DNA of 64,000 bases. Origin: Chitinophaga flava (GTDB taxonomy: Bacteria > Bacteroidota > Bacteroidia > Chitinophagales > Chitinophagaceae). Of this stretch, positions 27,238 through 36,083 are shown one piece after another (the first letter of the stretch is position 1; every line of letters begins with the position of its first letter). The translations under genes and the position numbers were made by a program. Under the pieces are notes generated by a model. That model saw nothing but the letters and a program-made list of their open reading frames with translations, made no database searches and was not told the origin of the DNA. The stretch spans positions 1,116,001 to 1,180,000 of the forward strand of contig NZ_QFFJ01000002.1 of NCBI RefSeq assembly GCF_003308995.1, written 5' to 3'.

Positions 27238-28731
27238 TTAATAGCCGGAATTCTGTGTCAGTTTACCGGAGCTAATATCAATTTCAGTTTGTGGTACCGG
27301 GAACACTTCATTTTTACCGGCTTTGAATCCTAAAGGACCGAATACCTGTGGTGCTCTGCCCTGGCGAATTACGTCGAAAAAGCGGTCGCGTTCCATCGCA
27401 AGTTCTATTTGTCTTTCGTGCCAGATGGCGAGGCGCAGTTGTGTCTGGTCGGTGGTGGTCACATCCGGGAGGATACTGTTGTCACCGCCGCGGGCTCTGG
27501 CTCTTACAGCATTGAGGGAGCTGAGGGCCTGGCCGCTGTTACCCAGTTCATTGGCTGCTTCTGCATTCATCAGCAGTACTTCTGCATAACGGATCACGCG
27601 TATGTTCTGGTCGGCGCCTTCGTTATAACCGGATTGGTACTGGGTGAAGGGAACATATGATTTGTAGTTAAAACGACGGTTGATACCAGCCATTTTGATA
27701 CTGTCTCCTTCGGCGGTGATGGTACCTCTGAAGAGGATGGTACCGTTTTTCCTGGGATCACCGGGTTCATAAGCATCCACCAGCGCCTGTGTGGGGGTGT
27801 TGAATCCCCAGCCGCCGCCTACCTGGCTTTTTACGCCCTGTATCTGGGAATACTGTGAGTTGGATGCATCTTTGTTGCCGATGATCGTCTGACATTGAAT
27901 CTCAAATATAGACTCTGAGCAGTTTTCGTTGGGAATACGGAACATCTTCTCATAATCCGGGAAAAGCGTATATCCGAGCGCCATTACCTGATTGGTGTAG
28001 TTGAGTACGTCCTGCCATTTTTTCTGATACATGGCTACTTTAGCGTGCATGGCCAGTGCAGCGCCTTTGGTGGCCCTGCCGATGTCGGTGGCGTTGTAGC
28101 GTTCCGGCAGTACAGCAGCAGCTTCTGTCAGGTCTTTTTCAATGGCGGCCCATACCTCTGCTTTGGGTGAACGGGGAAGATCGTATTCTTCCGGTGTTTT
28201 AGGCACTTTTAAGCGAAGCGGCACATCACCGAAGGCACGTACCAGCCTGAAGTGGGCATAGGCCCTGAGGAATTTGGCTTCTGCAAGGTAACGTGTCTTC
28301 AGGGTTTCGTCCATTTTGATACCTGGTACATTATCGAGTATCTGATTACAGAAGTTGATTTCCTGATATTGTCCTTTCCAGAAATCAGCAACCTGTCCAT
28401 CGCTGGCGGTGACTGTAAAGTTGTCGAAGTTGTTGAAGAAGCTAGCATCGTTAGGATCGCTACCTTTTTCTGTTTCATCTGATCCCAGGTCTTCTACGCC
28501 CAGTGCGGCAAAGGCTACCTGCCGCCATTCGTGCAGGTTGGCATACATCGCGTTGACAGCCTTGGTGGCATCGGCATCGGATTTCCAGAATTCCTGCGCT
28601 GGTTGCTGGCCTTGTGGTGGCACATCCAGAAAACTCTTGCCACATCCGGCAGTGAGGGTCAGCAGCACCGGCAGTACGTAGCCGGCAATACGGTTTATAT
28701 GTAGTGGTTTATTACTTTTCATGGTCATCAT
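27238..28731 (-). CDS. susD: SusD/RagB-family glycan-binding lipoprotein
   Basis: A 497-residue outer-membrane lipoprotein with lipobox LTAGC and the SusD opening GKSFLDVPPQGQQPAQEFWKS. The TPR-like helical core shows FLRAYAHFRLVRAFGDVPL, the SusD hallmark, and RYAEVLLMNAEAANEL followed by LNAVRARAR near the C-terminus, which ends in LTQNSGY. SusD proteins form the lid on the SusC transporter and bind the glycan at the surface. It starts 7 nt after susC and ends 10 nt before the GH144-like gene, so the four genes are one transcript. An in-frame ATG three codons inside the called start is an alternative. Confidence 0.95.
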   Translation of the reverse strand: MMTMKSNKPLHINRIAGYVLPVLLTLTAGCGKSFLDVPPQGQQPAQEFWKSDADATKAVNAMYANLHEWRQVAFAALGVEDLGSDETEKGSDPNDASFFNNFDNFTVTASDGQVADFWKGQYQEINFCNQILDNVPGIKMDETLKTRYLAEAKFLRAYAHFRLVRAFGDVPLRLKVPKTPEEYDLPRSPKAEVWAAIEKDLTEAAAVLPERYNATDIGRATKGAALAMHAKVAMYQKKWQDVLNYTNQVMALGYTLFPDYEKMFRIPNENCSESIFEIQCQTIIGNKDASNSQYSQIQGVKSQVGGGWGFNTPTQALVDAYEPGDPRKNGTILFRGTITAEGDSIKMAGINRRFNYKSYVPFTQYQSGYNEGADQNIRVIRYAEVLLMNAEAANELGNSGQALSSLNAVRARARGGDNSILPDVTTTDQTQLRLAIWHERQIELAMERDRFFDVIRQGRAPQVFGPLGFKAGKNEVFPVPQTEIDISSGKLTQNSGY

Positions 28732-28738
28732 CTTTAAA

Positions 28739-31700
28739 TTAGAAGGTCACATTTACACCAAAGTTGTAAGTAGCATACAACGGATATACGCTTTTGTCAA
28801 TACCAGCACTGATGGGCTTACCACCGATTTCCGGTGAGAAACCACGGTAGCTGAAGAAGTTAAAGGCATTCTGTGCATTTACGTATAGGCGCAGACGTTG
28901 CATTCTCCAGCGGTCGGTGATGGTTTTAGGCAGGGTATAACCCAGCTGTATGTTTCTGATCCGGAAGTAGCTACCATTTTCCACAAAGAACTGGTTAGGC
29001 AGATAGTTCTGGCCGCCGCCAATATTGGCAGAGGGATAGGTGTTGGAGGTGCCTTCACCATGCCAGCGTTTGTCATAAAACTCCTTGGTGAAGTTCTCGT
29101 TGCCAAAGCGCAGTCCCAGGTTGGCGTTGTACACGTCTACACCGGCAACACCCTGGAATTCCAGTGCCAGGTCGAAGTTTTTATAGTTGAAAGTAGTGTT
29201 GATACCATAAGTGTATTTGGGATTGGGGTTTCCGATAGGTACTCTGTCTTTCGCATCTATGACACCGTCACCATTCACGTCGCGGTATTTGAAGTCGCCG
29301 GGTTTGGCTTTGGTTTGGGCAGAGGCATCTACTTCTGCCTGGTTCTGGAAGATACCATCAACAATATAACCGAAGTACTGACCGATTGGCTGTCCAACAA
29401 TAGTGCGGGTAGCCAGTGCACCACCGGTAGAGGCGTCACCACCACCATAGATGGGGTTACCACCGGTATTTACAGACAATACTTTGTTGTTGTTGATGCT
29501 CATGTTGGCTCCTACTGAATAACTGAAGCCATTTTTCAGATCATCTTTCCAGTTGGCGGCAAATTCCCAGCCGCGGTTCTGAAAGTCGGCCTGGTTGGCG
29601 GTGATGGTGCTTGATTGTGTACCTACAGAGCTGGGGAAAGGCACGTCAAAAATGGCCTGTTGTGTTTTACGATTATAAAAACCGGCTTCTACAAACAGTC
29701 TGTTTTGCAGTACGCTGGCTTCTATGGCGATATCTGTTCCTACTGCACGTTCCCAGAAAAGCTGTGGCGGAACGATAGTGTTGATGCTGGCGCCTGTATT
29801 GACGATGCCGCCGAATATCGCTGTCATGAATGGATCTTGTGTAACCCGCTGCACGGCCAGGAAGTTAGGAACGGAAGCATTACCGATTTTACCCCAGCTG
29901 CCACGCAGTTTCAGGTTATCGAATATTTTGGTGTTTTTCAGAAAGGGCTCTTCACTGATAACCCAGCCCAAACCTACAGAGGGGAAGTATCCCCAGCGGT
30001 TGTCACCAAAGAATTTGGAAGAACCGTCGGCACGCATGGAGGCGGTCAACAGGTACTTATCCTTATATGAATAGTTGAGGCGTCCGAAATAGGAAGCTAC
30101 GGTGTACAGATCGCCTTCATCAGTGATAGAGCGGCCATCGGTGTTACCCAGGCGGAGGTACATATCACCTTCGCTGCTGTTGGGCACATTGTCTGCGGTC
30201 GCAATCAGCTTGTAGAATTTGTATTGCTGGGCTGACTGGCCGGCCAGTACACGCAGATTATGATCACCAAATTTATTGTCATAGGTGAGCGTATTTTCCA
30301 CGATCCAGCTCTGACGGTTGGAATTGGTGCGTGTCAGTTTGCTGACATTGTTGAACTGGTTGGTAGTGGCCTTGTATTGAGGCGCATAGTTCCGGATAAG
30401 ACTGTCTCCGTATTCACCGCCAACGCTGCTGTGGAAAACAAAGTGTTTCGCAAAACGAAGGTCTGCATAAACACTACCAGTCACCATTTTGCGTTTGGTG
30501 GTTTGGTTATAGAAGTCCAGGCTGGCCTGAGGGTTTTTACCCGCGCCGGTACCAAGGTTCAGTTTGTCAGGATCACCATAAGACCCGTCAGGATTCCGCA
30601 CAGAAAGTACGGGAGCTGAAGTATATAGCTGGCCCAGATAAAAGTCCGGGATGTCGTTTGTATTATAGGCAGTAGCGGTGACAGTATAACCTATTTTCAG
30701 CGGGTCAAATACCTGGAAATCATTTTGCAGACGGGCGGTCACACGGGAGAAATCATTGGTTTTTACCAGCCCGTCCTGTTTCAGGTAGCCCAGGGAGAAG
30801 TTATAGGTGGATTTTTCTGAACCACCGCTTACAGATATCTGATGATTGGTGACAAGGGCGTTTCTCATCTCTTCCTTAAACCAGTCAGTACCCTGGCCAT
30901 AGTCGTTAGGATTCAGGCGGAGGGAGTTGTTGTTGATAGCGCTCAGCTCATTGATAATAGTGGCATATTCTTTTGCATTGGCCATTTTTACCTTGTTGGT
31001 AGCTTTCTGCATACCCACGAAACCATTATAGTTGACAGTGGCTTTTCCTGCTTTGCCTTTTCTGGTAGTGATGAGTATTACACCATTAGCTGCACGGATA
31101 CCGTAGATAGCTTCACTGGAGGCATCTTTCAGGATGCTCATGTTTTCAATGTCCGCCGGGTTGAGGAAACTGATATCATTATACCAGACACCATCAACTA
31201 CGTACAGTGGGCCAGAATCGCCATAAACAGAGCCTGTACCTCTGATGCGGATAGTGGGAGCCGCGCCGGGTTTACCATCGTTCACGATCTGTACGCCGGC
31301 TACTTTGCCCTGCAGGCCGCTCATTGCGTTGGCTACGGGTTGTTTGCTCACTTCATCACCCTTTACCTGGGTAATGGAACCGGTGATGTCTACTTTACGT
31401 TGTACGCCGTAACCCACTACCACTACCTGTTGTACCTGGCTGATAGCTTCTTCCAGGGCGACATCGATGGTCTGGCGGTTGTTAATAGCTATTTCCTGGG
31501 AGGTGTAACCGATGAAACTTACTACCAGCGTGCCGTTGTCGGGCACGGTGAGGGAGTAGTGTCCGTCAGGGCCGGTGACAGTGCCTTTGGTAGTACCTTT
31601 TAAGCTAACGGTGGCGCCCGGAATAGTGCTGCCGTCATTTTTGCTGGTCACTTTACCGGTTACTTTGATCTCCTGTGACATGATCACCACCAGGTTGTTT

Positions 31701-32032
31701 TCGATGAGTTTATACCGGAGGGAAGTACCGGCGAAGACGGTGTTCATCACCGCATCCAGACCGGAATTGGTCACATCAACATTTACTTTTCTTCTGATTT
31801 CAGTCAGAGCATTATTGTACAGAAAACGGTAGTTACCCTGCTGTTCAATACTACTCAACACTTGTGCGATCTCCGTTTTTTTCAGCTTAAGGGTGATGGT
31901 CCCTTGTCCCTTTAGTGCTGCTGATACCTGGAGAAAACACGCCAACAGTAATAACGTGGTGAGTTTCATAACTAAGAAAGCTTTTTTTAGGGCATAGGAA
32001 TACCTGTCCCTAAATTTTAGCGATATTTTCAT
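28739..32032 (-). CDS. susC: SusC/RagA-family TonB-linked outer membrane transporter with STN domain
   Basis: A 1,097-residue outer-membrane transporter. In order: a long N-terminal signal region (hydrophobic core about 25-40), STN domain about 45-118 (ITLKLKKTEIAQVLSSIEQQ), carboxypeptidase-like domain about 122-195 (GTVTGPDGHYSLTVPDNG), and plug from about 205 (VVGYGVQRKVDITGSI, IRIRGTGSVYGDSGPLYVVD, SILKDASSEAIYGIRAANGV), all SusC signatures. The barrel ends YATYNFGVNVTF. It imports oligosaccharides captured by the SusD protein encoded 7 nt downstream, powered by TonB. The STN domain and the adjacent FecR/FecI pair indicate ligand-induced autoregulation. The 165-nt leader contains two hairpins. 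Confidence 0.96.
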   Translation of the reverse strand: MKISLKFRDRYSYALKKAFLVMKLTTLLLLACFLQVSAALKGQGTITLKLKKTEIAQVLSSIEQQGNYRFLYNNALTEIRRKVNVDVTNSGLDAVMNTVFAGTSLRYKLIENNLVVIMSQEIKVTGKVTSKNDGSTIPGATVSLKGTTKGTVTGPDGHYSLTVPDNGTLVVSFIGYTSQEIAINNRQTIDVALEEAISQVQQVVVVGYGVQRKVDITGSITQVKGDEVSKQPVANAMSGLQGKVAGVQIVNDGKPGAAPTIRIRGTGSVYGDSGPLYVVDGVWYNDISFLNPADIENMSILKDASSEAIYGIRAANGVILITTRKGKAGKATVNYNGFVGMQKATNKVKMANAKEYATIINELSAINNNSLRLNPNDYGQGTDWFKEEMRNALVTNHQISVSGGSEKSTYNFSLGYLKQDGLVKTNDFSRVTARLQNDFQVFDPLKIGYTVTATAYNTNDIPDFYLGQLYTSAPVLSVRNPDGSYGDPDKLNLGTGAGKNPQASLDFYNQTTKRKMVTGSVYADLRFAKHFVFHSSVGGEYGDSLIRNYAPQYKATTNQFNNVSKLTRTNSNRQSWIVENTLTYDNKFGDHNLRVLAGQSAQQYKFYKLIATADNVPNSSEGDMYLRLGNTDGRSITDEGDLYTVASYFGRLNYSYKDKYLLTASMRADGSSKFFGDNRWGYFPSVGLGWVISEEPFLKNTKIFDNLKLRGSWGKIGNASVPNFLAVQRVTQDPFMTAIFGGIVNTGASINTIVPPQLFWERAVGTDIAIEASVLQNRLFVEAGFYNRKTQQAIFDVPFPSSVGTQSSTITANQADFQNRGWEFAANWKDDLKNGFSYSVGANMSINNNKVLSVNTGGNPIYGGGDASTGGALATRTIVGQPIGQYFGYIVDGIFQNQAEVDASAQTKAKPGDFKYRDVNGDGVIDAKDRVPIGNPNPKYTYGINTTFNYKNFDLALEFQGVAGVDVYNANLGLRFGNENFTKEFYDKRWHGEGTSNTYPSANIGGGQNYLPNQFFVENGSYFRIRNIQLGYTLPKTITDRWRMQRLRLYVNAQNAFNFFSYRGFSPEIGGKPISAGIDKSVYPLYATYNFGVNVTF

Positions 32033-32060
32033 ACTTTTAAATCTAGAGGTGAAATGTGAT

Positions 32061-32132
32061 GGAAACCTGCAGCTTAGCGTGTTGGCAGGTTTTCCTTTTG
32101 ATCTTCGGCGGGAAATGTTGGCGCATTTCCCG
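32061..32132 (-). promoter_or_regulatory. Two hairpins in the susC leader
   Basis: Between the FecR stop (32198) and the susC start (32032) lie two inverted repeats. One is CGGGAAATG at 32109-32117 with CATTTCCCG at 32124-32132, loop 6 nt. The other is AAACCTGC at 32063-32070 with GCAGGTTT at 32085-32092. Runs of T follow them only on the plus strand, so in the sense of the operon they are leader structures rather than ordinary terminators. They could stabilise or attenuate the susC message, or stop antisense transcription. Confidence 0.45.
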
Positions 32133-32197
32133 TTTTTGTTTTTTGGTTGTTATTTCAGGAGCTGTTAATCTGGTGTGACTTCATAACGTTTTTACTG

Positions 32198-33262
32198 TTA
32201 GTAGATAATGATTGTATCGTGCTGTATCTCGTAGTGAAAGCTGGCTGTCATCTGTAGCGCATTTAAGGCCTGCTGGACTGTTTCGAGCGCAAATACACCG
32301 GTAAACCGGAGCTGTTGCTGCTGCTCATTCCTGAACTGGATGGTTATCCCGTAAAACCGTTCCATCTGCTGTGCCAGTTCGGCAAAAGACGCATCTTTAA
32401 ATACCAGTTTGTTTTCCATCCACGATGTTTCCGTGATGGCGGTAGTTTGTGCTGCATAGTAAGACACATGACTGAGCGTTATCGCACCGGAATCTGTAGT
32501 AGTGGCTGTTCCTGCCGGACGTGCTGCAGGTGTCCTGTTCAGTACCACGATTTTTTCACTGGGTTTAAGAATGATCCGGGCAGCCTTGTCTTTGACGAAA
32601 GCTTCTATGCTGCCGGATATCAATGCGGCTTCGGTGGTTTTGTCGCCCGGATAGGACCGGATGTTGAACCGGGTGCCCAATACACGGATATCCATGTTGG
32701 CGGTGTGAATGATAAAAGGATGATTTGCCTGTTTGGCGACATCAAAGAATGCTTCACCGGAGAGGGTCACACTGCGGTCGGTTTTTCCGAAATCCTTGCT
32801 GTACGTAAGTTTGCTGCCGGCATTCAACCATACGTGGGTGCCGTCGGCCAGTTGTATGGAAGTGCGGGAACCATTTTTAGTGGCCACTTCACTTTGTACA
32901 GTGGGTATGGTGCTGGAAGAAGACCACCACCAGGTGCCGAGGGCTAATACGATGCCCGTAGTGGCTGCGGCGGCCCACAGGTAACGGCGGTAGCTACGTA
33001 CAGGCGTAAGCGATGTTGCAGGGATAGTTCCAATAGAGATGCCCTGGGCTTGCATACGGCTGATATGCCGGATATGTGCATCTGCGGCCTGTTCCTCATG
33101 GCTGGCGGCAGTAGTTTTTTGCCACAGTTCATCTACCAGACCGGCAGGCAGCTCCAGATCAGGGTTTTCCCTGAGTAACGACGCCAGCTCCTGCAGTTCT
33201 GCTGCAGTAGCTTCGTTGGCCAGTTTCCTTGCCATCAGTTCCCAAATACGTCTGGTATTCAT
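32198..33262 (-). CDS. FecR-family anti-sigma factor of the polysaccharide locus
   Basis: A 354-residue inner-membrane regulator. The cytoplasmic N-terminus (1-90) begins RRIWELMARKLANEATAAEL, typical of FecR sigma-binding domains. The transmembrane helix spans about 93-113, ending in a Trp-rich TWWWSSSS. The periplasmic FecR domain (about 122-230) contains TSIQLADGTHVWLNAGSKLTY and LSGEAFFDVAKQANHPFIIH. The C-terminal DUF4974 domain (about 285-352) has LVFKDASFAELAQQMERFYG and LRFTGVFALETVQQAL. It should hold the preceding sigma factor until the STN domain of the downstream SusC signals. The gene is 73 nt after the sigma factor gene and 165 nt before susC. Confidence 0.94.
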   Translation of the reverse strand: MNTRRIWELMARKLANEATAAELQELASLLRENPDLELPAGLVDELWQKTTAASHEEQAADAHIRHISRMQAQGISIGTIPATSLTPVRSYRRYLWAAAATTGIVLALGTWWWSSSSTIPTVQSEVATKNGSRTSIQLADGTHVWLNAGSKLTYSKDFGKTDRSVTLSGEAFFDVAKQANHPFIIHTANMDIRVLGTRFNIRSYPGDKTTEAALISGSIEAFVKDKAARIILKPSEKIVVLNRTPAARPAGTATTTDSGAITLSHVSYYAAQTTAITETSWMENKLVFKDASFAELAQQMERFYGITIQFRNEQQQQLRFTGVFALETVQQALNALQMTASFHYEIQHDTIIIY

Positions 33263-33335
33263 AACGTGAAATAAAATGCTCTACCTATAGGATCTCTTTT
33301 TTCACAAAATCTACCAAAAGGAAATAAAAAAAATT

Positions 33336-33914
33336 TCAGGGCTGCAGCCGCTGTGTTTTTTTGAAGGAAGTATTGATGGCGCGGGCTATCCTGGCCAGGG
33401 CTATGGCCAGTTGGTTGTCGATGGTTTTGATGGAGATATTAAGGATTTCAGCGATCTCCTTGTAACGGAGACCATCTTCCTTGATGAGTTTGAAGATGAG
33501 TTTACAGCGGGGAGGGAGTTCGCTCACCGCTTGTTCAAAGCGGGCCAGTAGTTCGGCGCTGATCAGCTGTTCTTCCGGATTGTAGTGTGGGCTCTCCATA
33601 TCCGGTGTGATCTCATCGAGTGACAGCGCTGCTTTTTTCTGCTGCCGCATCAGGTATTTGAGCGCAATATTTTTAGTGCTGACGTAAAGGTATACACGCA
33701 GATTGTCTATCTGTTCGAGCCGCTGACGGCCTTCCCATATATTGATAAACACATCGGATACTACCTCTTCTGCTATTTGTCCGGAGTGGACAAAAGAATT
33801 GGCAAACTGTACCAGTGGCTCATAGAAATGCAGAAACAGCTCCTTATAAGCGGTTTCATCGTCATATAGACTAATACGGCGCTGCAGTTCCGGTATGTTG
33901 TTGGCAGGGAGCAT
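33336..33914 (-). CDS. ECF RNA polymerase sigma factor, FecI-like
   Basis: A 192-residue ECF sigma factor. Region 2 (about 22-92) contains LFLHFYEPLVQFANSFVHSG and AEEVVSDVFINIWEGR. Region 4 (about 130-182) contains ELPPRCKLIFKLIKEDGLRY and the helix-turn-helix YKEIAEILNISIKTIDNQLA. Residues 93-130 form the linker with MRQQKKAALSLDEI. Together with the adjacent FecR and the STN-bearing SusC it makes a standard Bacteroidota trans-envelope sensing unit, which probably transcribes the susC-susD-GH144-GH43 operon when the glycan binds. It is independent of the similar pair at 6348-7995, which points the other way. Confidence 0.94.
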   Translation of the reverse strand: MLPANNIPELQRRISLYDDETAYKELFLHFYEPLVQFANSFVHSGQIAEEVVSDVFINIWEGRQRLEQIDNLRVYLYVSTKNIALKYLMRQQKKAALSLDEITPDMESPHYNPEEQLISAELLARFEQAVSELPPRCKLIFKLIKEDGLRYKEIAEILNISIKTIDNQLAIALARIARAINTSFKKTQRLQP

Positions 33915-33981
33915 CTGGCATAAGCTGCTTGGCGCTCAAGATAAAATAAAAATCAATACCGGCCGTCAACAGTGATAAATG

Positions 33982-34632
33982 TCAGTGTTCCGCTTTGCCC
34001 GGCTGTGCTGGTGATATACGGTAAGCACAGCGTCTGGCACCCGACAGTAAATGCTCCACACGTTTTACCTGTGTGTCTTTTCCCATCACAGTGCGGAAGG
34101 TTTCCAGCTCTGCTGTACAGAAGCCCTGGCATACTTCAGCCGCTACACAGATAGGGCAATGGTTTTCAATCAGCATATAGCCGTCACCGTCTTTTTCCAC
34201 ACAGGCCATGTAACCTTCTGCATCACGGGCTTCTGCCAGTTTATTGATTTTACCTTCCAGTGTGTTTTCACTCCCGGTGGCCTGCAGATATTTATCCAGA
34301 CTGGTCTTTTTACTGCTTTCTATCACCTGCTGCAAAGCCTCCGGCCCTAAGGTGTCCCGTATTGAATTAATCAGGCGGACGGTCAGCTCTGCATGGGAAT
34401 CAGGAAAACGGCAGTGCCCCAGTTTGGTAAGCGACCATATTTGTTGTGGCCTGCCCTTGCCTTTGGATACGGAGGTGGCTTGCAGTAGCCCTTCGTTGGC
34501 CAGCTTCAGCAGCTGAAAGCGTGCACCCTCCACCGTTATGCCCAGCGCTTCCGCCACCACTGCCAGTGGCTGAGGACCTTTGGACTTTAATATCAACAAC
34601 GCCTTTTCATTCTCCTGAAAATTATTATTCAT
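33982..34632 (-). CDS. SufR-like winged-helix regulator with C-terminal cysteines (COG2345 type)
   Basis: A 216-residue transcriptional regulator. The ATG at 34632 is preferred; upstream in-frame extension would need a TTG at 34641. The N-terminal winged helix (about 8-75) has ALLILKSKGPQPLAVVAEAL, then GARFQLLKLANEGLL and a GKGRPQQIWSLT wing. The C-terminal half has the cysteine pattern of the COG2345 family that includes the iron-sulfur regulator SufR: Cys159 and Cys162 in HCPIC, Cys168, Cys172 in GFCTAELETF, and Cys202 in ARRCAYRI. An Fe-S or other metal cofactor is therefore likely. It is divergent from the RND efflux operon and a candidate repressor of it, with an inverted repeat in the shared region. 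Confidence 0.82.
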   Translation of the reverse strand: MNNNFQENEKALLILKSKGPQPLAVVAEALGITVEGARFQLLKLANEGLLQATSVSKGKGRPQQIWSLTKLGHCRFPDSHAELTVRLINSIRDTLGPEALQQVIESSKKTSLDKYLQATGSENTLEGKINKLAEARDAEGYMACVEKDGDGYMLIENHCPICVAAEVCQGFCTAELETFRTVMGKDTQVKRVEHLLSGARRCAYRISPAQPGKAEH

Positions 34633-34634
34633 AA

Positions 34635-34649
34635 TAAACAAAGTGTTTA
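34635..34649. promoter_or_regulatory. Candidate operator of the SufR-like regulator
   Basis: A perfect inverted repeat, TAAACA at 34635-34640 and TGTTTA at 34644-34649, with a 3-nt spacer. It begins 3 nt upstream of the regulator ATG and abuts the -33 element of the divergent promoter, so a protein bound here would affect both directions. Confidence 0.5.
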
Positions 34650-34679
34650 TTTGGTTTATTCACAAATTTACTATTTTTG
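34650..34679 (+). promoter_or_regulatory. Bacteroidota-type promoter for the RND operon
   Basis: TTTG at 34650-34653 and TATTTTTG at 34672-34679, 18 nt apart, match the Bacteroidota primary-sigma consensus of a -33 TTTG and -7 TAnnTTTG. The adaptor gene starts at 34854, giving a leader of about 165 nt in which I see no other feature. Confidence 0.6.
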
Positions 34680-34853
34680 CATCAGATAAACAATTCAATC
34701 GCCGGAAATCCGCTCCTGCACTGACAGGGGTGGCCATTTTCAGCCTTCATTCCCGTGCCCATACAGAATGGCAAGCATACCTGCTGCAGTACCCGTACTG
34801 CGGAACGGCTGCGCCATGCTCATCCGCAACGGTGTTATTAAAATCACGAAACG

Positions 34854-35999
34854 ATGCAAACATTATCACACAAAACTGTTGCCATAGCGGTGCTTTCTAT
34901 ACTGACAGCCTGCGGCAACAATAAACCGGCAGCCGATTACGCCAGTGAGCCACAGCCTTTTCAGGTAGTAACATTACAACCAGCTGCCGCCACGCTTAAT
35001 ACAGACTATCCTGCCACCGTACGCGGTCAGCAGAACATAGAAATAAGACCCAAGGTAGATGGTTATGTAGCACAGATACTGGTAGACGAAGGTGCTACCG
35101 TGAAAAAAGGCCAGCTGCTCTTTAAAATCAACGCACCGCAATATGAGCAGGAAGTGCTCACCGCACAGGCAGCCATCAAAAGCGCCGAAGCCGCTGTCAA
35201 CACCGCCCGCATGCAGGTCCGCAAGGTAACGCCGCTGGTGAAAAAAGAGATCGTCAGCAACTACGAACTGGAAGCAGCAGAACTGGCAGTGCAGGCCCGC
35301 GAAGCCGAGCTGGCCCAGGCCAGAGCCAGTCTTCAGAATGCCCGCGTCAACCTGGGATATACTACCATCTACAGTCCTGCTGACGGCGTGATTGGCTCCC
35401 TGCCTTACAAAATCGGCAGTCTGGTGGCCAGCAACAGCGAACAGCCCCTGACCATTCTCTCCGATATCTCTAACGTACACGTATACTTCTCTTTTACAGA
35501 AAAGCAGTTTCTCGACCTGGCCGGCAACGATGCCAGCGCCTCGCTGGAAACACAACTTAAAAAACTGCCGCCTGTACAGTTGATACTCGCTAACGGTAAC
35601 GCCTATCCGGAAAAAGGACAGGTGGAAGCTACCGGTGGCCAGATCAACACCGGCACCGGCGCCATCAGCATGCGCGCTACATTTCCCAACAAGGCAGGCC
35701 TCATCCGCAGCGGCAGCAGCGCTGTGGTCCGTATCTCCCAACCGGTAGCCGATGCCATCGTAGTGCCCGCTAAAGCCACTTACGAAATGCAAGGCAAAAA
35801 ATTTGTCTTCACCGTGGATGCCGCCGGCACTGCCCATGTCCGAGAAATACAGGTAGGTGAACAGTCTTCCGGCAACGACTATATCGTCAGCAGCGGCCTC
35901 CGCTCCGGCGATAAAATCGTCACCGAAGGAATCGGCTCCCTGAAAGACGGTACTAAAATAAAACCAGTGGCAGCACCCACTACTACCGCCGCCAGATAA
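34854..35999 (+). CDS. RND efflux periplasmic adaptor (AcrA/MexA family lipoprotein)
   Basis: A 381-residue membrane-fusion protein, the periplasmic link between pump and outer-membrane channel. The lipobox LTAC places the lipidated Cys at residue 20. The barrel-sandwich (lipoyl-like) halves are visible: IRPKVDGYVAQILVDEGATVKKGQLLF (about 62-90) and NLGYTTIYSPADGVIGSLPYKIGSLV (about 162-190). Between them an alpha-helical hairpin of about 70 residues (TAQAAIKSAEAAVNTARMQV; AELAVQAREAELAQARASLQ) forms the coiled coil. A beta-barrel and membrane-proximal domain follow. The short hairpin fits AcrA-type drug pumps. It is the first gene of a three-gene operon with the permease 84 nt downstream. 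Confidence 0.93.
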   Translation: MQTLSHKTVAIAVLSILTACGNNKPAADYASEPQPFQVVTLQPAAATLNTDYPATVRGQQNIEIRPKVDGYVAQILVDEGATVKKGQLLFKINAPQYEQEVLTAQAAIKSAEAAVNTARMQVRKVTPLVKKEIVSNYELEAAELAVQAREAELAQARASLQNARVNLGYTTIYSPADGVIGSLPYKIGSLVASNSEQPLTILSDISNVHVYFSFTEKQFLDLAGNDASASLETQLKKLPPVQLILANGNAYPEKGQVEATGGQINTGTGAISMRATFPNKAGLIRSGSSAVVRISQPVADAIVVPAKATYEMQGKKFVFTVDAAGTAHVREIQVGEQSSGNDYIVSSGLRSGDKIVTEGIGSLKDGTKIKPVAAPTTTAAR

Positions 36000-36083
36000 G
36001 GATTTGTCTGCAGAACATGTTATTCCGGTATCGGTATATCCCCGGTGCCATAGCTACTGCTTTGTCTTTTTAAAAATGATTGT

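Noticed and set aside
32109..32137. Hairpin plus T-run read as the terminator of the anti-sigma gene
   Set aside because: The T-run is on the plus strand, while the anti-sigma gene is transcribed on the minus strand, so it cannot be its ordinary terminator.
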